Source: JBAXPV01 sp037132075 (lineage in GTDB: Bacteria > Bacteroidota > Bacteroidia > Bacteroidales > CAIXZF01). From it: DNA of 6,437 nt. Location: contig JBAXPV010000080.1 in NCBI GenBank assembly GCA_037132075.1, positions 1 to 6,437 of the forward strand, given 5' to 3'. Made by a program: the position numbers and the translations under genes. This document shows positions 1 through 6,384 of this stretch, piece after piece; the first letter of the stretch is position 1; each line of letters starts with the position of its first letter. Under the pieces are notes generated by a model, which made no database searches, had not been told where the DNA came from, and was given only the letters and a program-made list of their open reading frames with translations.

Positions 1-1
1 C

Positions 2-646
2 AATGAGAATTGGTGGTATGTTTTCAAAGAAGATGAAAATTTGCTCGGAACCTACATTTGGGTGCGTTTCTCTTACAATTTTCAAGATGCGATCATTGGC
101 AGCGGAGATATGAAGTTTGAGGCACCCATCGCTCCCTTGGTCACTCTTTCAGAGGTTCCTTCTTGCCATGATGGAGATATGGGTGAAATCGTGCTTCCCG
201 CAGTAGAACTGCTTGGGAACAATCAAAACAACCCTATTTATCCTGGTCTCGAGGTTTCTGACTTCACACTCAGACTCTTGTTTTATCATGGGTTAAAGGT
301 CGATGGAGTTGATAATACTTATTACCCTTATGCAACAAGTCTCTTCCCGACGGTCTATGCAACGCCTGGTCCGCAAACTTTCGATATGTCCTGGCGATCA
401 CCAGAAGAGGTTACTGCCTTTCCTCACTTCGGACTATATCAAAACTTTTGGAAAAACTGGGTTGAATGGAGAAAGAAAACAACTCAGGTAGAAATCGAGA
501 AAATTATGACTCCGATGGAATTAGCCAACCTTGATTTCACGAAGAAGTACAAAATCAATGAGTCCCAATTTATCCTTGACGAATTGAATTTCACGGTTAC
601 GATCAATTCAATCCAACCGGCGAAGATTAAGGCCTGGACAGTATAA
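2..646 (+). CDS. Phage tail/baseplate-type structural protein, C-terminal part (5' end outside window)
   Basis: The frame is open from base 2 with no stop, so the gene starts upstream; an in-frame TTG at 41 is an internal codon. The visible 214 residues have no signal peptide or membrane segment. The C-terminal half has an aromatic stretch (GLYQNFWKNWVEW), followed by a segment ending LDFTKKYKINESQFILDELN and a beta-rich tail ending IQPAKIKAWTV. From memory, this pattern (FYHG, YPYATS, GLY..FWK.W, LDF.KKY.I....FIL.E) recurs at the C-terminus of large tail or baseplate proteins of Bacteroidota phages and prophages; I cannot name the exact tail component. Fibre-like genes downstream on the same strand fit the end of a tail module. 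It is followed by a 168-bp gap, unlike the 3-6 bp spacing of the next genes, so the module may end here. A chromosomal non-phage protein is possible but less likely. Confidence 0.5.
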   Translation, partial: NENWWYVFKEDENLLGTYIWVRFSYNFQDAIIGSGDMKFEAPIAPLVTLSEVPSCHDGDMGEIVLPAVELLGNNQNNPIYPGLEVSDFTLRLLFYHGLKVDGVDNTYYPYATSLFPTVYATPGPQTFDMSWRSPEEVTAFPHFGLYQNFWKNWVEWRKKTTQVEIEKIMTPMELANLDFTKKYKINESQFILDELNFTVTINSIQPAKIKAWTV

Positions 647-686
647 TCTGTCCTTTCCCGAAATTCTCAGTGAACCTACTTTAGTG

Positions 687-706
687 TTATTATTTTAAAA
701 TAATAA
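687..706. repeat. Perfect 20-bp A/T palindrome in the gap before the fibre cassette
   Basis: TTATTATTTT is followed directly by its exact reverse complement AAAATAATAA, with no spacer. It lies 41 bp after the stop codon of the upstream gene and 108 bp before the collagen-like gene. As RNA it would be an all-A/U hairpin without a following U tract, so it is a poor intrinsic terminator. As DNA it could be a site for a dimeric regulator. Just upstream, TTTC (654-657) and TACTTTAG (677-684), 19 bp apart, each differ by one base from the Bacteroidota -33 TTTG and -7 TAnnTTTG elements. If that is a promoter, the palindrome would cover its start site. The promoter part is weak inference. Confidence 0.4.
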
Positions 707-814
707 TAAAATCATCCCGACTTGGCCTCACTCCCTTTTGAAATATAAGGGGTTCTGGCGCGTAACGGAATAAAACCACCAGAGAAAAGCTTAGAAAACC
801 AAAAATCCTCAACC

Positions 815-1621
815 TTGAAAACTAAAATATCTGTCCTGCTTTTGTTCTTTTTGTCGTCAATGGCTTTCGGACAAATTAAACCCAATACGAAATCCACTCA
901 AACCTTTATCAATGTTTGGGTGCAGGGAATATTGACAGTGGGTATGCCCCCGCATCAACACAGAATCCCCCAGGATTTTATTTTCAAGGCAGATACGGGG
1001 ATTTATGGATATGCTACATATTATGATCTTCATTCCCTGACCCTTAGCCCAGGAGCCACCGGCCCGGCTGGCCCAACGGGTCCGACAGGTCCGACAGGAA
1101 GTGATGGATCTGATGGCTTAAATGGAACAAACGGAACAAACGGGACAAACGGGACAAACGGGACAAACGGTAGTGTCGGCCCCACTGGTCCACCTGGTCC
1201 CAGTGGCTTTGATTCAACGGTTTTTAGTCAGGATCATTCTTCAACAGGTATCCGGATTATCCTTACTGCTGCCGCTTCCAGCGCAATGGGCGATGTAGTC
1301 TTTATTGCATCCTCTGGGAAAGCAGCTTTTTGTAAGGCAGATGCTCTGGCAAATTGTCCTTATGCATTTGCCATTTGTGCCGATGCCACTATATCAGCAA
1401 ATGCCTCTGGTTATTGGCTTACCAATGGCACTCTTCGACATGATGCCTGGAGCTGGACCACCGGAGGTTCTGTCTATATCTCAACAACAGGAACTACGGG
1501 CAATACACTTACACAAACAGCCCCCAGTGCGAGTAATAATGTAGTTATGTCCATCGGCATTGCGCTTTCTGCGCATGTCTTGTACTTCTTTGGTTCCTTA
1601 ATCCCAATTGAATTAAATTAA
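815..1621 (+). CDS. Collagen-like fibre protein with Sec-type signal peptide and C-terminal beta-rich head
   Basis: 268 residues from a TTG start. Residues 1-19 form a textbook signal peptide: basic KTK, hydrophobic core ISVLLLFFLSSMAF, and likely cleavage before Gln20. Residues 20-79 are a linker or N-terminal domain. Residues 80-131 are an uninterrupted Gly-X-Y run (GPT, GSD, five NGT, GPP), expected to form a collagen-type trimeric stalk. Residues 135-268 are beta-rich, with the pattern GDVVFIASSGKAAF, GGSVYISTTGTTGNTLTQ, VMSIGIAL, LYFFGSL. This resembles the heads that end many phage fibres and DUF2190-like decoration proteins. It lies 6 bp before the tail spike gene, so a fibre or receptor-binding role is likely. 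An in-frame ATG at 860 (MAFGQIK) would give a 253-residue product without the signal. Its ATGGC context matches the starts of the next two genes, so the true start is uncertain. I favour TTG because the signal peptide is so well formed. Confidence 0.7.
   Translation: MKTKISVLLLFFLSSMAFGQIKPNTKSTQTFINVWVQGILTVGMPPHQHRIPQDFIFKADTGIYGYATYYDLHSLTLSPGATGPAGPTGPTGPTGSDGSDGLNGTNGTNGTNGTNGTNGSVGPTGPPGPSGFDSTVFSQDHSSTGIRIILTAAASSAMGDVVFIASSGKAAFCKADALANCPYAFAICADATISANASGYWLTNGTLRHDAWSWTTGGSVYISTTGTTGNTLTQTAPSASNNVVMSIGIALSAHVLYFFGSLIPIELN
1121..1174 (+). repeat. 9-bp tandem repeat encoding Asn-Gly-Thr within the collagen-like stalk
   Basis: Six successive 9-bp units follow the form AAYGGnACA: one AATGGAACA, one AACGGAACA, three identical AACGGGACA, and a diverged last unit AACGGTAGT. 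They encode five NGT triplets and one NGS. The unit equals one pair of Asn-Gly-Thr codons per Gly-X-Y step, so gain or loss of units keeps both the reading frame and the collagen register. The near-identity of codons suggests recent slippage-driven expansion. A second set of imperfect 9-bp units (GGTCCGACA-like, encoding GPT) lies just upstream at about 1070-1098. Confidence 0.85.
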
Positions 1622-1627
1622 AAGATC

Positions 1628-4180
1628 ATGGCTTATTCAAATGCAATATTTTACCTGGATTACATCAACGGTATTGACACTGCCAGGTCAACGATAAATA
1701 CATGTATTGCTTCAAATCCGGGCGGTACAACGACCAATATTTTCAAAGTGGGGCATGGTCTGGTTACCGGTGCCGTTGTAACCCTTTCAAATTTCACATC
1801 CTGGCTAAATTCTACATGGAAAGTGACCCGGGTCGATGCAGATAATTTCACCCTGGATACAGCAGTGTGGCAAAGCACGGCTGATGCAAGCGGAGATTGT
1901 GTTCCATTCGGGGGTTCCTCCTGGGCTGATGCCTGGAAAACGCTGACTGCCGGAGTAACCGCTGCAAGGATAGCCCCAACAGATACTGTTCGGATTGCAA
2001 AGTCACCAGATCCGACCTTGATCGGTAATGCGAGATGGACCAACACAACAAAAGCGAATGGAGGGATTGACTCAACGGTGTCAATAACCTCTTCAACAAA
2101 TGCAAGTCCTGTTCAAATCACAAAGTCAGCCCACGGACTGACGACCGGTGATGTTGTTCAGATCAAATCCCATACGACCAATACAAATGCCAATGGTGTT
2201 TGGATAATAACCGTAGATGGGGCAAACACATTTACTTTGGATAATTCGGTCGGCAATGGTGTTGGTGGGGCCTCTGGCACTTATCAAAGAGTGACACCCC
2301 ATTGTATTGTTCTGGAAACCCCCGTTACCAAAACAATCACAAATACCGAATTCGCCTGGACACCTGGAACGAATGTTACATCTGCCAATATTGATGCAAC
2401 GTCCTTAGTCAGGCAGCATTTATCTTCGCTAAAAATTGTCACAGGTGCAAGCTGTGGCGCGAATCAGATCATTGCCAAATATGCGCTGCCGGCATCTTTG
2501 GATTTGTCGGGCTTTGAGCAAATATCGTTTTGGATTAAAAACGATACAACTGTTACAACAGCCGGACAATTGGAAGTCCGGTTGTATTCTGACGGAGCAT
2601 GCACCAGCCTGGTGGAAACCTTTGCTGTGCCTGCATTACCCGTTTCGTATTACATGGCACCTTTCACAATAAACAAAGGCAGTGCGTTGTCCGCAGGAGT
2701 TCAGGGAATAGCAATCTATGCAACTGTAGCCCTGGCTTCAAAAACATATCGTTTCGACAATTTCATTGCCTGTAAAGCTGCCGGTTCGGCAAATTCACTC
2801 TCGTTATGTTCTTTGATCTCAAAATCATCCGCAGCCACCGGAGGACAATGGTTTTGTATTCAAAGTATTGATGACAAAATCATTGTTCTTGATAATCAGC
2901 TGTCAGCAAACCCATTTATCGCAATGGCAAGAGGCTATGTCGGAGAAACGGAATCTTCGGTGGCTACCTATAAACGGGAAACAATTAAAACCCCGATGCC
3001 AACAGGAAATAATACCAATGTTGAGGTATTGAACGACACGGGCTCGGTTTCTACCGGACTTATGACCTATGAGGCTGGATACAACACAAGTAATTCGGCC
3101 CGGGATGGAGAAACCTTCCTGGATGGTTTGTGTGGCTTTGGTGTAGGGATTAATACGAATGGCAAAGGTTATTGCGCTTTGAAATATTTCAGTTTTGTCA
3201 GGTATTACGATGGCATTTATGTCTATGGCACCATGATAAACCTTGACCTGTCTCAGCTGATAAACTGCACAGATGCAGGTATTAAGTTTTCTTCTTCCTA
3301 TCAGATTACTGCTGCCTTCGGCTCTATTGTTCAAAACACCGTAGGTATTTATCTCACCACGACCATTGGATTTAACTGCACAAGCATCGGTTATCTCAAC
3401 TCAAATAAAACCTATGGGCTGCTTGTGCAAGGGCTAGCTTTTTCAAGGTTCGATTATATTGGTTCAGCTTCTAATAATACCACTGCATTTGATTGTACAA
3501 ACCTGATTGATGCAGTCTTTCAAGAGATTGTTATGGCAAAATGCAATTCAACTTCGGTTTGTACGATATATGGTGGCAGTAATATTATTATCAATAAAGT
3601 GGAAACAACACTCAATTATAGTTTGTTTGGTTGTGTTTCGGGAGGCGATATTGTTATTCGAAATTTATTGTGCACAGAATCAGTTACAACAGCAACGGTA
3701 ACAAACCCTATGCAAAACAACCGCCTGTTTTATCACAATGTTGGTCGTACCGGCAGTACGCACTACATTTTTTCTGACGGTTGTTATGCGGTTACCGATG
3801 CAACAACAAGACATACTGCTTCTGGTGTTTCCTGGTGCTTAAATCTTACGTCCAATACCAGAATATCTACATACCCACTCCGGGTCCCAGTGGCTAAAGT
3901 GGCGGTTAATGCAAGTGCTTTGGTGACAGTTACCTTGTGGTTTAAATTAAGTCATGCCACTAATGCAGGGGCAAAGCTTTTTGTTCGGAAAAATCAAATC
4001 AACGGTGTCGCTTCTGATGTCGAGGTAATTGCCTCAGAAACTACAGACTGGCAGCAATTGACGCTGACATTTACTCCGACCGAGGCTGGTGTTGTTGAAA
4101 TTGAAGCCCTGGCTTATTGCAGAAGTGCACTCTATCCTTATTCTGTTTACATTGACGACATAACAATATCTCAGGTTTAA
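1628..4180 (+). CDS. Modular phage tail spike/fibre with beta-helix and carbohydrate-binding-like modules
   Basis: 850 residues, ATG start 6 bp after the upstream stop, no signal peptide. Modules in order: an N-terminal strand (FYLDYINGID, 8-17); a first E1-FCCH-like module (about 36-90, GHGLVTGAVVTL...DNFTLD); a segment typical of beta-helix proteins (GGSSWADAWKTLT...APTDTVRIA, 95-125); a second FCCH-like module (about 150-222, AHGLTTGDVVQI...NTFTLD); a jelly-roll-like module (about 228-383, ending YRFDNFIACK); a beta-rich linker (385-495); a right-handed beta-helix (about 515-690) with eight rungs of 22-24 residues; and a terminal carbohydrate-binding-like module (about 700-850, ending VYIDDITIS). 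FCCH-like modules are commonly annotated in phage fibres. The protein probably binds, and may degrade, surface polysaccharide of the host. I cannot pick out catalytic residues, so depolymerase activity is inference. There are 20 Cys, nine of them between residues 502 and 682. The long reverse-strand frames inside it are shadows. Confidence 0.75.
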   Translation: MAYSNAIFYLDYINGIDTARSTINTCIASNPGGTTTNIFKVGHGLVTGAVVTLSNFTSWLNSTWKVTRVDADNFTLDTAVWQSTADASGDCVPFGGSSWADAWKTLTAGVTAARIAPTDTVRIAKSPDPTLIGNARWTNTTKANGGIDSTVSITSSTNASPVQITKSAHGLTTGDVVQIKSHTTNTNANGVWIITVDGANTFTLDNSVGNGVGGASGTYQRVTPHCIVLETPVTKTITNTEFAWTPGTNVTSANIDATSLVRQHLSSLKIVTGASCGANQIIAKYALPASLDLSGFEQISFWIKNDTTVTTAGQLEVRLYSDGACTSLVETFAVPALPVSYYMAPFTINKGSALSAGVQGIAIYATVALASKTYRFDNFIACKAAGSANSLSLCSLISKSSAATGGQWFCIQSIDDKIIVLDNQLSANPFIAMARGYVGETESSVATYKRETIKTPMPTGNNTNVEVLNDTGSVSTGLMTYEAGYNTSNSARDGETFLDGLCGFGVGINTNGKGYCALKYFSFVRYYDGIYVYGTMINLDLSQLINCTDAGIKFSSSYQITAAFGSIVQNTVGIYLTTTIGFNCTSIGYLNSNKTYGLLVQGLAFSRFDYIGSASNNTTAFDCTNLIDAVFQEIVMAKCNSTSVCTIYGGSNIIINKVETTLNYSLFGCVSGGDIVIRNLLCTESVTTATVTNPMQNNRLFYHNVGRTGSTHYIFSDGCYAVTDATTRHTASGVSWCLNLTSNTRISTYPLRVPVAKVAVNASALVTVTLWFKLSHATNAGAKLFVRKNQINGVASDVEVIASETTDWQQLTLTFTPTEAGVVEIEALAYCRSALYPYSVYIDDITISQV

Positions 4181-4183
4181 ATC

Positions 4184-4444
4184 ATGGCATTACCCACAGG
4201 CGAAAACTTGATCACACTGGATGTGGCATACAACGGACAACCCTTTGTTCAGATTGTTGCCAAATCAACCATCAACACCAATGGGCTTGATGTGGCTTTT
4301 AATGGAGCGCCATTCTGGGCTGTTTCGCTAAGCTCAGCAACGCTAAACATAAGGTCTGTCAGCACAGTGGTTGTTGCTCATATTTACAAAATAGGAGGGG
4401 TATTGTGGTCAGGGCTGAAAACGCTGGGTAAAATTTACAAATAA
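4184..4444 (+). CDS. Small protein with duplicated LDVA-NG-PF motif, end of tail fibre cassette
   Basis: 86 residues, ATG start only 3 bp after the spike stop codon and with the same ATCATGGC start context as that gene, so the two are probably co-translated. The motif LDVAYNGQPF (12-21) recurs as LDVAFNGAPF (35-44), suggesting two copies of a short beta-hairpin. The C-terminus has the form KIGGVLWSGLKTLGKIYK, which resembles short tail segments of other phage structural proteins, where a 'GV.W..LK.L' stretch ends the chain. There is no signal peptide; the middle (VSTVVVAHIY) is hydrophobic but short and more likely a beta strand than a membrane span. Possible roles are a tail-tip or fibre accessory protein or a fibre assembly factor. 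I do not recognise a named family. No convincing terminator follows: a T7 run at 4474-4480 has no stem in front of it. Confidence 0.6.
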   Translation: MALPTGENLITLDVAYNGQPFVQIVAKSTINTNGLDVAFNGAPFWAVSLSSATLNIRSVSTVVVAHIYKIGGVLWSGLKTLGKIYK

Positions 4445-4566
4445 GCAGTACCTGGAATTTTTCTATTGGTCAGTTTTTTTAACTTATGTCATTTCCTGCA
4501 TACATAATAATATAGGCAATATATGATTTGATTTCCCGTTCCTACTTAAACCAATATTTCAGTACT

Positions 4567-5223
4567 ATGAGAAAAGCAGCCATTGCCTTATTATTATTGA
4601 TTTCAACGTGTTTAATCTATTCCTGTGAAAAGGACAAAGAAACTGACAAACGTATTCCGCCGGTTACCTATCCCAATTTTTCGAAATTTAATGTAGGAAG
4701 CTACTGGGTTTATCAGCAGTTTAGGGTTGACAGTATGGGTAATGCTACGCCAACTAATGATTTTGATAGTTGCTATGTTGAAAAGGACACCCTGATCAAT
4801 GGTTTTTCTTATGTAAAGACCTACCGTCCTACTCAATTTTGGCCAAACATTCCCTATACTATCGTACGTGACTCTTTACACTATATTGTTACCACTGGAG
4901 GTAAAGTTGTCTTTTCCTCACAGGATTTTCAAACAGTATTTTATTCTTACTATTCTGTATTAGACAATGGTGATACCATGTATCATGCAACCAATACCAT
5001 GGAGGATAAAGATTTATCTGTTACTACGCCAGCCGGCACTTTTATAACCTCGAATTTCAGAAGGACCGTTACTTATTATCCTCCTTTTGATTATAACGGG
5101 AAGCATAGGTATATGCACATGCGGTATGCAGAAAACATTGGCATCGTGATTGAATCACTTCCATTTTTCAGTGCGGACCCCAATTATACCGAAAGAAGGT
5201 TAGTGCGATACCACATCAATTAA
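4567..5223 (+). CDS. Predicted surface-exposed lipoprotein, possible phage moron gene
   Basis: 218 residues from ATG 4567. I prefer this to an in-frame TTG at 4528 because it puts the signal peptide at the N-terminus: MRK, hydrophobic AAIALLLLISTCLI, lipobox LIYSC, lipidated Cys20. Residues 21-25 are EKDKE, close to the QKDDE-type lipoprotein export signal described in Capnocytophaga, which sends lipoproteins to the outer face of the outer membrane. The mature part is a globular beta-rich domain with VGSYWVYQQF (43-52), CYVEKDTLINGF (69-80), TPAGTF (154-159) and YAENIGIV (187-194). The last two motifs recur in uncharacterised secreted Bacteroidota proteins. No enzyme motif is visible. It lies 122 bp after the tail cassette and ends 24 bp from the convergent integrase, where temperate phages often carry host-modifying genes. 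A role such as superinfection exclusion is inference. It could instead be a host gene if the element boundary lies to its left. Confidence 0.7.
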   Translation: MRKAAIALLLLISTCLIYSCEKDKETDKRIPPVTYPNFSKFNVGSYWVYQQFRVDSMGNATPTNDFDSCYVEKDTLINGFSYVKTYRPTQFWPNIPYTIVRDSLHYIVTTGGKVVFSSQDFQTVFYSYYSVLDNGDTMYHATNTMEDKDLSVTTPAGTFITSNFRRTVTYYPPFDYNGKHRYMHMRYAENIGIVIESLPFFSADPNYTERRLVRYHIN

Positions 5224-5236
5224 TTCCCTTTAGAAA

Positions 5237-5253
5237 TTTTAGTTAGGCTAAAA
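5237..5253 (-). terminator. Weak hairpin between convergent lipoprotein and integrase genes
   Basis: TTTTAG (5237-5242) and CTAAAA (5248-5253) pair across a 5-base loop. The stem overlaps the integrase stop codon at 5248-5250. On the minus strand the stem is followed by TTTC, a short U tract, so it could help end the integrase transcript. It is only 6 bp and mostly A-U, and the plus-strand side has no U tract. The position between convergent genes supports the call more than the structure does. Confidence 0.3.
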
Positions 5254-6384
5254 GTCTGGAAATTCGTTCAACATTCGCTTGTCACCTTTGGCATTGATGC
5301 CCCGGAGGTAATTGTCGGTGACACTCAGATCATGGTGTCCAAACAGGTCTCTCAGCGATCTGGCTGAGAACCCTGCCTCAATCAAACGGTCTGCAACCGT
5401 ATCTTTGAGGGAGTAAAAGCAGATGCTCTTGGGGAAATTAAGGGCATCAGCTATTTTGCGGAAGTGCTCTGCTATCCTTGTAGGAGCAGTATATTCAGCC
5501 CCTGGCTTCATCCCTCTGGCACAAATGAAATGCTCAGGAGGAACGTCAGCTAATCGCACCTTTAATATTTCCAGAAATTGAACAGGAAGTTGTATGTTTC
5601 TGACTTTGCGGTTTTTTGAGATCCCTGGAGGAACGGTGATATTCCCTCTCTCGAGGTTGATGTCTTTCACCTTTAAGTGAACTATCTCATTGGGTCTGAT
5701 TGCACAATAGTAGCAATACAGCGAAATGATAAGGAATTCGTAATCATTTTTAAGAAGATAGTCCCGGTAAGCTTTTTGTTGGTCCGGAGTGAATGGCTGC
5801 TTTTGCTTTTCCTGTTCGGGAAGCCGATCAATTGTTTGAAAAGGATTTTCCCGAATATATTTGTGCTTAATAAGTAGGTTGAAATTCCCTCTCATTTCAA
5901 TCAAACAATTGTTATAAGTACGTGTGCCTACTGTCCCTTTGTCAACACGGCCTTTTTTCTGTGTTGTTAGCACATAATTCATGTATGCCCTGGCCATAAG
6001 TCCGGTGAACTCGAAAACATACATATTTTGCTTTTTAGTAGTCTTAAGCCATTCCTTGAAATTATTTATTCTCGAGTCCATGCTATCCACTGACCGCTTC
6101 CGTAAATAGGACTTTTTATACTTGCTGATGAAGTCCATTGAAGAGGACAGATTCTCATACGAGTATTTCTTTGAGTTGTCGATAAATGGGTTAAACCCTT
6201 CATCTAACCTGGTATTAATCTCCGCGATCAGCTTTGCTGCAAAGCGCCTCTTATTGCTTTCAGTTTTTAGAGTATTGATTCGTTGTTTGATTCTAACCAA
6301 CTTGTCAATGTCAGGATTGAAACAATAATAATAGACAAACCAGACCTTCCCGGTGGAAAGTTCCGCGTATTTAAATGGAAGCAT
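5248..6384 (-). CDS. Tyrosine recombinase / phage integrase (Bacteroidota type)
   Basis: 378 residues from ATG 6384; an in-frame GTG at 6402 gives 384, and the frame stays open to the window edge, so a start further out is possible. I choose ATG because MLPFKYAELSTGKVWFVYYYCFNP fits the usual N-terminus of these integrases. Numbering from the GTG form: an arm-type N-terminal domain (to about 75, ending in the typical EINTRLDEGFNPF); a core-binding SAM-like domain (about 80-190); and a catalytic domain (about 200-384). Catalytic residues are Arg236 (AIRPNEI), Lys263 in the beta-hairpin (ISKNRKVRNI), Tyr330 and Lys333 (YSLKDT) where HxxR is usual, His356 (FGHHDLS) and nucleophile Tyr365 (TDNYLRG). 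It would catalyse site-specific integration and excision of the element through a 3'-phosphotyrosyl intermediate. Its 5' end faces the right window edge, so the attachment site may lie just outside. Length and motifs look intact and functional. A conjugative or mobilisable element integrase is the alternative; the tail genes favour a phage. Confidence 0.92.
   Translation of the reverse strand: MLPFKYAELSTGKVWFVYYYCFNPDIDKLVRIKQRINTLKTESNKRRFAAKLIAEINTRLDEGFNPFIDNSKKYSYENLSSSMDFISKYKKSYLRKRSVDSMDSRINNFKEWLKTTKKQNMYVFEFTGLMARAYMNYVLTTQKKGRVDKGTVGTRTYNNCLIEMRGNFNLLIKHKYIRENPFQTIDRLPEQEKQKQPFTPDQQKAYRDYLLKNDYEFLIISLYCYYCAIRPNEIVHLKVKDINLERGNITVPPGISKNRKVRNIQLPVQFLEILKVRLADVPPEHFICARGMKPGAEYTAPTRIAEHFRKIADALNFPKSICFYSLKDTVADRLIEAGFSARSLRDLFGHHDLSVTDNYLRGINAKGDKRMLNEFPDF

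Noticed and set aside
1660..2046. 128-codon open frame on the minus strand
   Set aside because: It lies wholly inside the tail spike gene, its product has no recognisable domain, and the plus-strand protein has clear modules here, so it is a shadow.
2903..3334. 143-codon open frame on the minus strand
   Set aside because: It is antisense to the start of the spike beta-helix, with no family resemblance and no promoter or neighbour to support it.
815..4180. Diversity-generating retroelement target in the fibre or spike
   Set aside because: No reverse transcriptase, template repeat or C-type-lectin-like terminus is visible, and no stretch shows the expected adenine-directed variable repeat.
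4445..4485. Intrinsic terminator after the 86-residue gene, suggested by a T7 run at 4474-4480
   Set aside because: No stem of more than about three pairs can be formed directly before the T run.
4520..4535. Bacteroidota -7 element (TAnnTTTG) in front of the lipoprotein gene
   Set aside because: The sequence ATATGATTTG has TTTG but AT where TA is needed, and no TTTG lies at the right distance upstream.
4528..4566. TTG start for the lipoprotein, 13 codons upstream
   Set aside because: It would bury the signal peptide and lipobox behind a polar extension (MISRSYLNQYFST); ATG 4567 gives a standard lipoprotein N-terminus.
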